DNA of 64,000 nt from Cricetomys ansorgei (Eukaryota > Chordata > Mammalia > Rodentia > Nesomyidae), in contig JAMJFZ010002500.1 in NCBI GenBank assembly GCA_026225945.1, forward strand, positions 2,040,501 to 2,104,500, in the 5' to 3' direction. A program made the position numbers and the translations under genes. Positions 1-10,479 of the stretch are shown piece by piece (the first letter of the stretch is position 1; each line of letters starts with the position of its first letter). Under the pieces are notes generated by a model. That model made no database searches, had not been told where the DNA came from, and saw only the letters and a program-made list of their open reading frames with translations.

Positions 1-224
1 AGTTCCGAGAGCAGCGTGTCTCTCTAGCTCCTATGGTTTGATGCTACAGACAACTGTGGTCCAATTCACCCCAATTTTTGCAAAAGTAAATAATATAGAG
101 CAAAGACTCACATTTCTTTTCTTTTTATGAGATTCACGCTGCCGTTATAACAGAACCCAACCATTGAATTTCTTAGAGTATGCGATTATCACTAAATACA
201 AAATTTGACTGACAAGAAAGAAGA

Positions 225-817
225 CTAAGACCACAGTTTGGGCTTAGTCACCACATAGCCATTGTCTTCATACATGAGAGCTCGCCAATTTATAAGGTTG
301 CCATTGTAACACCCATCATACATCTCTTGTGGGACCACATAGTCCCACATGGACACTTCCCATATATCCCCAACAAAGGATTGTTTTGCATCAAAACGTC
401 CCCCAAAGGAATCCTGTTCTTGCCCCAGGATAATCATTGCATCAGCCCCCACAGTGTACCCTTTATTCAAGCCTTTCCTCCCCAAAGGCTTTCCATTCAG
501 CCGGAATTGTGCAGTCCCAGAGGCTGACTCCCAGCTCACACAGACATGGATTGGGTCATAAGGATTTAGGGGTGCTTTGAAAATGGCTACTGATATCCCA
601 ACATAGAACATGTATTCTCCCATGTTTTGCACAAAGAGAAGCACCTCATTGTCCTTGGTCTTTGTGTTGTAGGAGAAGAGGCTATAAGGGCGGGTGAGAT
701 CAGTGAAGGCCTTCATACACAGTGTGAAGTTCTGCAGTGACTTCTTCACCTGAGGGATCAGGGAGACATAGGCAGTGGCTGATTCTTAAGGGAAAATAAA
801 CGCCATCCCCTTCATGT
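225..817 (-). pseudogene. Mptx: Mptx exon 2 (pentraxin domain) with premature TAA
   Basis: The acceptor CTTTTCTCCACAG precedes position 817. The frame reads DMKGMAFIFP, then TAA at 786-788, then runs open for 186 codons to the natural stop TAG at 225-227 after a C-terminal KPKLWS. The first long open stretch (749 downward) starts at GTG (Val), not ATG, so it is not evidence of a new start. No frameshift or second stop is visible. No AATAAA or ATTAAA signal is seen on this strand between the stop and the window edge, so the 3' end of the transcript probably lies outside. Confidence 0.88.
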
Positions 818-987
818 CTGTGGAGAAAAGACCGTAAGACAAACATTCTATCAACTATGCTGTTTAATTGGTTCTTTCTGTGGCTCTAGAGCTGCTTCCT
901 GGCAGAACATGTATAGCACATTGGAGCATACAGAGACCCTGCAAGTGCAAGAGCTGAGCAACCCTAAGCAGCTATACAGTGTTAAAT

Positions 988-1125
988 TGGCCTAGAAGAG
1001 TGGTTCATACCTGCAATCTCAGCACTTGTTGGGCGGGGGGCATCTCCATTATATAGTGAGTTCAAGGGCAATCTTAGCTACCTGAGCCCCTGTCTCAAAC
1101 AAAACCAAATCACAAACAAACAAAC
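988..1125 (+). repeat. Old diverged B1-type SINE
   Basis: A 7SL-derived pattern is recognisable (TGGTTCATACCTGCAATCTCAGCACTT, then GTGAGTTCAAGG, then CCCTGTCTCAAA) with an A-rich tail. It is strongly diverged and has internal deletions, consistent with an early B1. Confidence 0.65.
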
Positions 1126-1866
1126 AGTGAAAAGATGAATCTGGGTTCAGTTGATCTGTTAGAAAATTAAAGATTCCCTATAGCAACTCTACCTCCATAT
1201 TCCTTGAGACCAACCTAAATAAAAGAAATTCTAGTAAAAGAAAATTAGATGTTATTAAATCATTGCAATAGATAAAGCATGAGGCATTCTACATTCTCCC
1301 ACCATTGACCCGATCATGATATTTCTCCTAGAGAATGCCTGTAGCTTGTGTTATATACATCATGGGCTAGTTATGATGGACCAATGCTTGTGGTTAGTGT
1401 GATGTCTGAGGAACAGAATTGTGTATATCAAGTTGGTCCAGACCACAATAGTACTGTGACCTTCATCTCCCCTCTCTCCTGAAGTTCCTGTGTCCAATAA
1501 AGGCCCGTTTTCCACAGCAGCAACAGGATCAAGGGATTACTTACTATGGTTTTATTTTGTCTTAAGAGCTATATGAAAAGATGAAACTGTAACAGTTATA
1601 GAATGATTCCTTGTTCAGAAAAGTAAATTTAACAAATGATATTGTTTGGAAAATAAACTCGAGAATAATGACTGAATCGGAGGAGACATGGCTGAGAAAT
1701 AATATAAAGTCTTGAATTGAGTTAGTTTTGCTTCATAGTAGGAAATTGGAAAACAGCATGAATTCCATTTCCTAACATACAAGGGCTTCTTAAGAAATGC
1801 TTATACCCTGGACCCCTGGAGAATTGAAGTAGAACACTTACAGAAAGGAGGGATACCTAGAGTGCA

Positions 1867-1904
1867 GGAGAGAGAGAGAGTGAGAGAAAGAGAGAGAGAG
1901 AGAG
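1867..1904. repeat. GA-rich simple repeat
   Basis: Imperfect (GA)n microsatellite inside the Mptx intron. Confidence 0.8.
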
Positions 1905-3189
1905 GCTAAACTTCTGTCAATACAATAGCAACCAGGAGGACTGAAGTGTAAACCATGCATTTACGTCTTGTGATCAATTATCTTCCTGTTTTTAACCTTG
2001 TCAGTATATAAACTTGGAGCAAAATATGGTTAGCCTGAAATAACTTATAACTCACTGCTGACAGTAACACAGAGGCATAGAGAAATGAGCGTCACGTTTT
2101 CTTACTGGCAGCAACAGAAAAGAAAATGAAAGCTGTCAAAACAGTAACGTGTCTTCTTTGGTAATAAAAATCTAGTTTTGTAATAGTCATCATGAAATTC
2201 ATTCTTCCCTTAGTTGACCTTCACACCATTTATCTGGTGTTCATATGTCTTTGTACTGGTGAAGAAATGAGGCTCGGAGTCCTACCACCTCACAAAGGTC
2301 ATTCCGTTATCCACTTATTAGGGAGAAACTGGTTTTCTGATGTGAAGTCCAAAATGCTTCCAAGGTTTCTTGTTCCTCTTGCACTACCTCAACTAAGTGT
2401 TTAAAAGGGATGAGAGAGCAAACATCCCCTTTGTCAACTTGTCTTTTTCCAGGAAAAATAAAAATAAAAAAAGAAAGAAAAAAAATACGTCCTCTCTCTT
2501 GTTCTCTTAGATGAGAAGTTACTGCGATCTTATCAAGGAAGCAAATCTCACCTTCTTTCCTGAGCCCAGGGTTGTCCTTACACTCTGGTATAATAAGGCA
2601 TATCCTTAGTCATCAATACCTATGGTGTTTTTTAAAATGTGGCTTAAATGACTTCTCCTCCCTTTGGGTATGGGCTGATTCACAGCAGAAGGATTTCTCC
2701 GATTTGATAACAGAAAGGCTGTGACTTTTGAACTGGACAGTCCTTCCAGACACATACTGCAGGTTGTTTTGTAGAAAAGGCATGAATGACATGAACATAA
2801 AATGGGTCTGCAGTCAATAGACGATAAGGAACTTGGGCACCTGGCCACTGTCCTGAATGTAACTGATTAACTAATCAAGTGCGCTTGGGAGCAGACCTTC
2901 TGCAGTCGACCCTTCAGACAACACTACAACCTTGGTTGACAGACTGCAATCTCACAGAGACCTGTCCTCAGAAATAGTTTCTAGGCCATTCTCGGTTTTC
3001 TGTTGTACAAAGAATATGTGATGTAAACATTAGCTGTTTCAAGCTGCTAAACTTGGGTAGCAGCATAAATTGCAGGAAGTGGCTTCTGCACACCCTTCTC
3101 TCATATCTTCCTAAAAACAGCAACAGCAAAAGTGCTGGACTCTATCTATTCTAGACATGGGCAGCGTTCCAGCTGGACTCAGCACCTAC

Positions 3190-3253
3190 CTGATTGTGAT
3201 TCACCTCCTGAAACAACAGAGAGGAGCAGGACCCCCACAGCAAGCTTCTCCAT
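3190..3253 (-). pseudogene. Mptx: Mptx exon 1 coding part (signal peptide)
   Basis: The minus-strand ATG at 3251-3253 opens 21 codons beginning MEKLAVGVLLLSVVSGG, a typical signal peptide with a hydrophobic core and small residues before cleavage. The exon ends in a single G followed by the donor GTAGGT (3184-3189). That leaves phase 1, which pairs exactly with the AC that opens exon 2 to give Asp. It is too short for ordinary ORF calling; the phase match and the resemblance to pentraxin signal peptides are why it is called. Confidence 0.85.
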
Positions 3254-3324
3254 TGTGCTCTCCTTAGATTTCTCCAGTAGAAGAGGGGCAGCAACTGTCT
3301 CTGTGGAGAGACATTTGCTGTTAG

Positions 3325-3400
3325 GCCCTTATATTGTGCTCATAGGGCCAACACCTTTGTTTCACAACAGAAGACAAAGTTATAAAAGGTGAATATTAAC
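3325..3400 (-). promoter_or_regulatory. Candidate Mptx promoter: TATA-like box and HNF1-like half site
   Basis: On the minus strand, CAATATAAGGGCC (3325-3337) lies about 75-85 bp before the ATG, a spacing that fits a short pentraxin 5' UTR. Further upstream, GTTAATATTCACC (3388-3400) carries a perfect GTTAAT half of the HNF1 palindrome with a degenerate second half. HNF1 is established as a regulator of CRP and other liver/gut genes; its use here is inference. Confidence 0.4.
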
Positions 3401-3484
3401 TGAACCATGATATGGTTTTAAAACCAATGTGTTAGTAGCCTCAAATAATATATATTTAATAGATATGTATATATAATATAAAAA

Positions 3485-3925
3485 AACAAATGAAATTCTT
3501 GTATGATAAAAAATTTAAGGCACTGAAGAAAGAAACTGAAGATATAAGAAGATGGAAAGATCTCCCATGCTCAAGGATCTGGAGGATTAATATAGTGAAA
3601 AAATGTTTGTCCTACCAAAAGCAATCCACAAATTCATGCAGTCCTCATCAGAAATCCAATACAGTTCTTCACATAACTTGTAAGGACAGCATTCAGCTCC
3701 AAATGAAAACACAAAGCACCTAGGATAGTTAGAACATTTCTAAATAGTAAAAGAACTGCTGGAGGTATCACCATGTCTGATCTCAAATTTAGAGAGCTAT
3801 AGTAATAAAAATAGCATGGTATGGGCAGACAAACCAGACTTGTTGATCAAGGAAGTAGATGTGAAGACCCAAGCATAAGTCAAAACACCAATATGCACCT
3901 TATAATGCTTAAACTCAAGGGCCTG
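3485..3925 (+). mobile_element. LINE-1 ORF2 3' fragment, sense
   Basis: The plus-strand translation reads ETEDIRRWKDLPCS..WRINIVKK, the characteristic segment near the C terminus of L1 ORF2. It is followed by recognisable downstream ORF2 sequence (GGAGGTATCACCATGTCTGA, AGCATGGTATGGGCAGACAAA). Frameshifts and stops show a decayed copy, truncated at both ends. Confidence 0.85.
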
Positions 3926-4380
3926 GTTCAGCTATGCTATGGCAAATCTATGGTTTGTAAACTGGGCTATATTTCATTCTAATATTTGTTTAAAATAAAA
4001 AAACCACTGAAAGTTGCATTCTTTGGTTGTTCATTTGCTGCTTGTCACGTAGTTTAAGACTTTAAAGCCAAGAGCATACGCGCCATGTGTGTTTTTTTTT
4101 CATCTAGTTCAGCTCTCGATACTATCACTATGACTGAACGTATAAGAATTCGACATTTATCTGTGAAATGAATGCCTGCGTCCTTTCCCAGTGAATGAGA
4201 AGAGCTGAAGGAAGCTGTGTGCGCCGCAGCTTTGCGCTAACAAAGCCGCTCTGACTGTGGCGGTCTGCTTTCACATAGCTATGAGTGCAACCAACCACAT
4301 GGAAATTCAGCTTAAAAAACATGCATTTATTTATCCACAGTGTGTGGGTCAGCGATTTGAAGTTTCATTCCTCTCTGCTC

Positions 4381-4520
4381 GGTGCAGTGATTAGGGAGTG
4401 GGTGCAGTGATTAGGGAGTGGGTGCAGTGATTAGGGAGTGGGTGCAGTGATTAGGGAGTGGGTGCAGTGATTAGGGAGTGGGTGCAGTGATTAGGGAGTG
4501 GGTGCAGTGATTAGGGAGTG
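4381..4520 (+). repeat. Perfect minisatellite, 7 copies of a 20 bp unit
   Basis: The unit GGTGCAGTGATTAGGGAGTG repeats seven times with no mismatch over 140 bp. It starts after CTCTCTGCTC and breaks at AGGTAACACA. Zero divergence between copies suggests very recent expansion or active homogenisation. It sits in non-coding DNA about 1.1 kb upstream of the Mptx start. Confidence 0.97.
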
Positions 4521-5234
4521 AGGTAACACATAGCGATAGCACAGGACTCGGAAATGGAGTGGCTTACATGTTAGTGTGAATGGTCCTTGTCTTGTTTTTA
4601 TGATTTTAGATGAACCTAAATCACTCTTGCTTTCTGTCTCTTTTAATTCTAAAACCACATTCATGCCAGCAAATTAGGACCCCAAACTTTACAAATAATT
4701 TTACAGCATCTTTTTGAACAGTAAAAAACAAATAAGCTACTATGTTTCTCTGTCCCAATATGCTATAATTAAAGGTTAAATTACAAGCCAGTTTTATTGT
4801 TCTTTTATAACAATCCATAACACAGATTTAAAAAGATAAATCTGAATTATGCACATTAAATAAATTTTTCATATTATTGAATGAACTTTAAAACAGTTAT
4901 GAAAGAAAAGATGTAATTTATACATAGATTTAAATAACGTTTTGCATATCACATTTAACTTGGTGATGACATTGTGGATATTAAGTAAGTGAAGAGCAAA
5001 TAATATTTTTGTTGTATCATAAAGGCAACCAAAAACAATTTTGATTTTTGTTGCTGATATTAGAGCTTAAAAATACAGCTTAAAGAAAAAAAAACTTATG
5101 TTTAGTTTCTAAGTGTTTATAGTTTCCAAATATTTAATTAAGGGACAAAGACATCACTAAGTGCTATACAAAGCTTACTAGATTTGAATATTTCTGACAA
5201 TGAGTATGAATAAGTTTTAAAAATAAGATATTTG

Positions 5235-5482
5235 GAGCTGGGTAATGATGGCATATAGCTTTAATCCCAGAACTCTGTAGATAGAGGCAGGTGCATCTCT
5301 GAGTTCAAAGCCAGCCTAGTCTACAGAGCAAGTTCCAGGATGGCCAGGGCTACACAGAGAAATCCTGTCTCAAAAAATGAGGAGGAAGAGGAAGAGGAGG
5401 AGGAAGAAGAGGAGGAGGAGGCAAAGAAGAAGAAAAAGTGAAGAAGGAGGGCGGAGATGATAAAGAAGAAGAAGGAAAAGAG
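5235..5482 (+). repeat. B1 SINE with GA-rich tail
   Basis: GAGCTGGGTAATGATGGCAT opens a B1 body with the expected internal promoter-like region and the end GGGCTACACAGAGAAATCCTGTCTC near 5377. The A-tail has degenerated into an AGG/AAG-rich microsatellite to about 5482. Confidence 0.9.
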
Positions 5483-5679
5483 ATATTTCTATAAATTTGA
5501 AGTAACAGCCTGTATCTACACAGATATGTGTTATATGAAGGTATGCACATGCAAAGGAATTATCCACCCATATTTATTTAGTGGTTTCCTTGAGGAAGGA
5601 AAAGGGAGGCAAAGAATTATAACAGGTTTCTGACTTATCCATAAATGTTCACACCCATAAAAAGGCAGCAGGAGAATAA

Positions 5680-5955
5680 GAGTGGCAGCATGGAATTACA
5701 TGCCAAGGAATGTGGCTATGACATCTTGGTAGTCATGTCTCTTTGCTACACAGGAAGGTAGGAGAAATCAAAAACACTGTAGCTGTACTAGTACAGCCAT
5801 CTCTTGATCAGTAGACCACCCCCACCTTCCCAAATGACTAAACAGTTTTGGCTCTTCCTGCTGTATCAGAAGCTAAAACATCAGGGCTCTTTCCTAGATG
5901 CCACACTTGCGTGCCAGTGACGGAGCTGAATCCTCAAAAGACCTCACAATATAGC
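5680..5955. repeat. Upstream copy of a ~270 bp direct repeat flanking an L1
   Basis: This segment begins near GAGTGGCAGCATGGAATTAC and ends near GAATCCTCAAAAGACC. It is matched, by eye at very roughly 80 percent with small indels, by 7408-7672 on the other side of the L1 fragment. Shared landmarks are CAAGGAATGTGGCTAT, ACAGCCATCTCTTGA and TTCCTGCTGTATCAGAAGCT. Confidence 0.75.
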
Positions 5956-5959
5956 AATT

Positions 5960-7405
5960 CCTCAGGAGATGGGGAGTTGACCTACCTCAAGACCCCGCTA
6001 TTCCACTCCCGGCCATATATCCAAAGGATGTTCCATCTGACCACAAGGACACTTGCTCAACTATGTTCACAGCAACTTTATTCATAATAGCTAGAAATTG
6101 AAAACAACCTAAATGCCCTCAACTGAAGAATGAGTAAAGATTGTGGTACAATGGAGTATTAAAAATTACTTCATGAATTTTGCAGGCTAATGGATGGAAC
6201 TAGAAAAATAATCATCCTGAGTTAGGCAACCCAGTCCAAGAAAGATAAACATGGCATGTATTCACTTATATGTGGATATTGACTGTTAAGCAAAGGAGAA
6301 AGGAACTACAATCCACAGACTCAGAGAGATTATGCATCAAGGAGGGCCCCAGTGGGAAGACAGGGATCTCTCTGCTAAAGGGGAAATAGAACAGTGCGGG
6401 TGGGCTGAGGGAACATGGAAATGGGAACAGAGGGGACCAGGTTGGGGGAGAGTGATGGAGGGAAAGAACATACAGAGAAGACTGGAATTGGAGGACATTT
6501 AGGGGTTGATTGGGAGACCCAGTGCAGTGGAAACTCACTGGAATCCATGAGGGATACCTTACCAGGGACCTTTAGTAATGCGGGATAGGGAACCTGAACA
6601 GAGTGTCTCCTGAAACCAGGCCAGGGTTCCAGTGGTGTGTCTGGGACACCATCCCAGCCACAAAACCTTTCATCTAAATCTAGCCTCCCTACAAGATCCA
6701 CTGGGACAATGGTAAGGCAGAAAAGCATGCCAAAGGATGGAGCCTATACCTGATACTGCAGGTCAGGCCAGGAACTAGAGACTAGATAGCCAGGAGACAA
6801 TTTCTAATGATGTCCTGCTCTGCTCGTAGACTGGTGCCTAGCTCAAACTTCATCAGAGAGGCTTCCTCTGGCAGATGGGAGCAGATGTAGAGGCTGAGGG
6901 CCAAAGTGCAGAGCTCAGGGAACCCTGAGGAAAAGGAGGAGGAGAGGTTACTGGGGGCAGAGGAGTAGAAGAGAACAAGCCCCACACAGAGTCAACTGAC
7001 CAGCAGTCTTAGGGGCAGACATGGAACCTCCAGGGTCCCCTGAATATACCTTATGGTTGCTTGCCTTGATGTTCTTGGAAAATTCCTACAAGTTGGAGTT
7101 GGAGGGTCTCTGACCCTTTTACCTGCCCTTGGGACTGTTTTCCTCCTGCTGGGTTGCTTTGTCCACCCTTGATGTAGGGATTAGTGCTGGTCTTGTCCCA
7201 TCTTGTTATGTCTCCTGTTTGAATGGCAACCCTGGGGAGAACTGTTGTTTTCTGAAGAGAATGGGGATGTGGGTATGGGTGTGGGGTAGATCTGGAGGAA
7301 AGGGTAAGGAAGAGCAGGGAGGAGTGGAAGCTAGGGAGGAGGGGTTCAAGATGTCTTACATGAGAGAAGAAAAAAAATTAAAATTATTGAGAGAGGGACA
7401 AGAAG
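5960..7405 (+). mobile_element. 5'-truncated LINE-1 (Lx-like): ORF2 end plus 3' UTR, sense
   Basis: It starts inside ORF2 3' sequence (CCAAAGGATGTTCCATCTG..., CAACTTTATTCATAATAGCTAG, CTAATGGATGGAACTAGAAA, TTCACTTATATGTGGATATT). It continues through a G-rich rodent L1 3' UTR (for example CAAACTTCATCAGAGAGGCT near 6845) and ends in an A-rich tail near 7370-7405. The coding remnant has many stops. Confidence 0.85.
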
Positions 7406-7407
7406 AG

Positions 7408-7672
7408 TGGTAGGCATGGAATTAGATATGGGACAGTCAAGGAATGTGGCTATAGCCGTGTCTCTTAGCTACGCAGGCAGGAAGGTTGGAGGAATAAAAA
7501 TCAGTGTATCTGTACTGGCACAGCCATCTCTTGACCATCAGACTCCCCTCCCCCATGGTTAAACAGCTTTGGAGCTGTGTTTAGGTTCTTCCTGCTGTAT
7601 CAGAAGCTAAGCCACCAGGGTTCTTTCCTAGATGTCGCACTTGCAGGCCAGTGAAGGGCTGAATCCTCAAAA
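7408..7672. repeat. Downstream copy of the ~270 bp direct repeat flanking the L1
   Basis: It starts directly after the L1 A-rich tail (GAGTGGTAGGCATGGAATTAG) and ends near GAATCCTCAAAAGATCC. It is the counterpart of 5680-5955. Confidence 0.75.
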
Positions 7673-8829
7673 GATCCTGGCTTCCTGATACTACAATTTG
7701 CACAAAACACCTATCCTCACCTTCCACACCCACACCCACTATCTGTGGGTGTTTATTTAAGCTCTGGGAAACAGGTGCTCTAAAAGGGAGATCAGGTCCA
7801 TCACGACTTGGGAGAGAAGAAAGGATTCCTTTTGCTCATTGGATATGCCATCTGCCTCATAAGTATTCGCAGTAACTATCTTTTGTTTTGCTAAATAAGC
7901 CTTTGCTTAAGCCTACTATGTCAATAGCTGAATTTTTTCCATCTAGATCATAAAGCTGAGGAGACACCTTCATTTAATAACAAATCAATTGAGACAATTA
8001 TGTCATGACAAATACTTGATACTAATGTATAATTCATAACTTTATCTTTTGCAAATTTAAACTTTTTTATAATCGTTATATTTAATTTTAAAGATAATAT
8101 TCATATCAGTTTTCTAAGGTATCATTTTTATTTCCTCATTAACTTATTTCAGTTCAACATTAGTGTTCTTTCTGATCCATAATTTAACCAATGATTTATT
8201 ACGTGTGGATACAAAGTGAAGTAGATAGATATACATAACTAAGAATAAAAAATATATGATAGTCAAAATCACCACTCATTTAGCAGTGATATTCAGAAGT
8301 GTCTGGGTCATGAGCATGTACTTCAGACCTCTGCTGACTGAGATCCTTGCTCAGACTATGCATAAACAGAGGGCTTTCATAGGTTCAATTCTTAACAAGG
8401 TGAAGGACTGCTGAGTGTTTCCATATCTTCCCTTTCAAGCAACCAGGCAACCCATGGGCAATGTCAATCATTGATTGAGTCCCAAGACCTGGGAATTCAG
8501 ATCCTAAATATCAGAGGTACCATGAAGACATGCTGTCTACTCTCTGGTCCCCCATTGTATTTTGTCTCCTAGAAATGGAAGTTAAAAGACAGGTCACAGC
8601 ACAGTAACAGATCCTGAAGTTCAAAGTTTGTTCATTTTGCTATATACTTATCTTTTCAACTTGGGGAACAACTTAGTGAAGACAGGAGGCAAATGCACTC
8701 TTGCCTAGGCTGCTGTAGCTCCGGGAGAGTCCCCTTACTGTGTTCACTTGGAGGAGTAACACAGTCAGAACTGCTCTGAGTGATCAAGTACTAAAAAAGG
8801 AGGAGGAGAGGTAGACTAGATTGGCACTT

Positions 8830-8850
8830 GTGGATAAAAAAAAAAAAAAA
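8830..8850. repeat. Poly-A tract
   Basis: Run of adenines within unassigned intergenic sequence; no SINE body is recognised next to it. Confidence 0.7.
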
Positions 8851-9039
8851 GAGTCTGTATAGAAAGGGGAAGTAAAAGTGAAGAAATAGCTTTGAACATC
8901 AGAGACCATTAAGACCAGAGAAAAGAAGCTGACTTAGCTACTGCAAAGGAATACCATTGATTTGCTTTTTACTGAGAGATTGGGAAGTCATGTAGGACCA
9001 TTTACTGAAGGGAAGGGATGCTTCAAAGCAAACAGCCTC

Positions 9040-9180
9040 CACCAGTCTCTTTCTAACCGTATGGTCTTCAGGGTATCGCACACTCCTGAGAGCTTCGGTT
9101 TCCTTGTTTGTAAAATAGAAATGAAAAGCCAGCTACAGACTTGCCATAAAAAATGCATGTCATTAACTACAAGATAGATA
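9040..9180 (+). repeat. Possible MIR remnant
   Basis: The segment around TTCGGTTTCCTTGTTTGTAA and AAATAGAAATG resembles the core and 3' part of MIR. It is heavily diverged. Confidence 0.4.
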
Positions 9181-9589
9181 ATTTAAATGTTATAACAATA
9201 TTAGAAGTTAAAATAAAAATGTGAAGTATCTCTACCACCAGTTCAGAAATGATCTTTGTGTTTCTTCCCTCAAGATAGATTTCTCAAATTAACAACATTT
9301 CCTTCTAATGTGATTTCAAACTACATCACAAACCTGAACAGAAATAATTATCAACATAGAAAAATAGTTGAAATATTCTGAAAATCACATTCATGATAGA
9401 ATAAAGGTCTTGGTGCATCTTTAATGTTGAGAATATTCTTAAAATCTTATTATGAATAATGTTGGTAACTGGACAGGAATATGTAAAAGAATGAAACTGG
9501 ACATAATCATAGAACAACCATACATAATAACCAACTCGACATTGATTAAAAATTTCTGTGGAAGGACCAATAGTATAAAACTACTAGAA

Positions 9590-9966
9590 AAAAAGTAAGA
9601 GAAAGTTCTTTCACGTCAACTTTGTTGATACCATTTTGATTATAGCAACATGGACAATCAGCAAAATCCAAACACGTGGGACTACTACCCAATTGGAGGT
9701 TCCTCAAAAAACTAAAAGTAGAGCTACCATATGGTCTAACTGTCTCGTTTGGTTTATATACCCAAGGGAAGTGAAATCAACATCTCAAAGAGGTGTCTGT
9801 ACTTTCGTGTTCTAAATCATCATTCACAATAGTCAACATATGAAAACTATTTGTTGGTAGAGAAATGATACTGTGATGTATATCGCTTGACCCAAATGAA
9901 AGGTACTTCCATTTACAATAATATAGATTCACCTGTGAGGCTTTTTTAAAACTACATTTATTTTAC

Positions 9967-10014
<48 letters not shown>

Positions 10015-10470
10015 CCCATTTATCTGAGTGTCACAGCACGACAGTGTGTATGTGGAAGTCAAAGAACAATTTGCCAGAGTTTGTTCTTTCTTTCCATCAA
10101 GTGGGTCTAGGGGATTGAACTCAAACTGTCTGGATTGGAAGAAAGTGCCCATATTTGCTGAGCCATCTCACCAGCCTGTAGAGCTCCTGCTAAATAAAAT
10201 AGTTACATACAAAAATACTGCATGATCTCATATATGGAATCTTTTTTAAAAATCAAATATGTAGAAACAAAGAGTAGAAGCGCAGTGGTTACCAGGGAGA
10301 GGCAGGAAAAGGAAAAGAGGGTGTGAACAAAGAGTACAAATTATATCACATAGGCTACTAAGACTGATGCATAAAAGGGAGACATTATTAATATACTGAC
10401 TATATAGACTAAAAGGGGACTACTGTTAATACTGTATTGTACATTGAAAATTTACAGGGCAGGTACCAGC
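9590..10470 (+). mobile_element. Ancient LINE-1 3' fragment, sense, split by a SINE
   Basis: Typical mammalian L1 3' sequence is visible: ACCATATGGTCTAACTGTCTC, ATTCACAATAGTCAACATATG, then after the nested SINE CTGCATGATCTCATATATGGA and GTGGTTACCAGGGAGAGG. High divergence suggests an L1M-class relic that predates the nested SINE. Confidence 0.75.
9950..10178 (-). repeat. B2/B3-family SINE with long (TG)n tail
   Basis: Read on the minus strand it begins CAGGCTGGTGAGATGGCTCA, the tRNA-derived B2/B3 head, and ends in an AC/TG microsatellite tail (9968-10016). It is inserted inside the ancient L1. Confidence 0.88.
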
Positions 10471-10479
10471 TACAACTTC

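Larger units (their letters stand above)
818..3189 (-). other. Mptx: Mptx intron 1
   Basis: About 2.4 kb between donor GTAGGT and acceptor CCACAG. It contains an old B1-like SINE near 988-1125 and a GA-rich tract at about 1867-1904. No other coding exon is recognisable inside it. Confidence 0.7.
225..3253 (-). pseudogene. Mptx: Mucosal-pentraxin-like gene (Mptx), two exons, broken by an early stop codon
   Basis: Short pentraxins are secreted, disulfide-linked, calcium-binding pattern-recognition proteins; mucosal pentraxin is the gut-expressed branch beside Crp and Apcs. Seen here: exon 1 (3190-3253) encodes a 21-residue start with a signal peptide, exon 2 (225-817) encodes the pentraxin domain, and a roughly 2.4 kb intron splits an Asp codon (G|AC) at the position usual for CRP/SAP. 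Joined length would be 218 codons plus stop, close to family members. The domain keeps the Cys pair (FTLC, HVCVSW), the HxCxSWES signature, and the calcium-site motifs KDNE, GQEQDSFGG and the Gln of KQSFVGD. Reading frame and splice sites are clean except for TAA at 786-788 (codon 32), where the family has Gln, Lys or Arg (FP-x-ES). The sequence is nearer to mucosal pentraxin than to CRP or SAP, judged from memory. Orthology to mouse Mptx1 versus Mptx2 is unresolved. A sequencing error or a polymorphic null allele remains possible. Confidence 0.85.

Noticed and set aside
6375..6728. 117-codon minus-strand frame
   Set aside because: Lies antisense within an L1 3' UTR.
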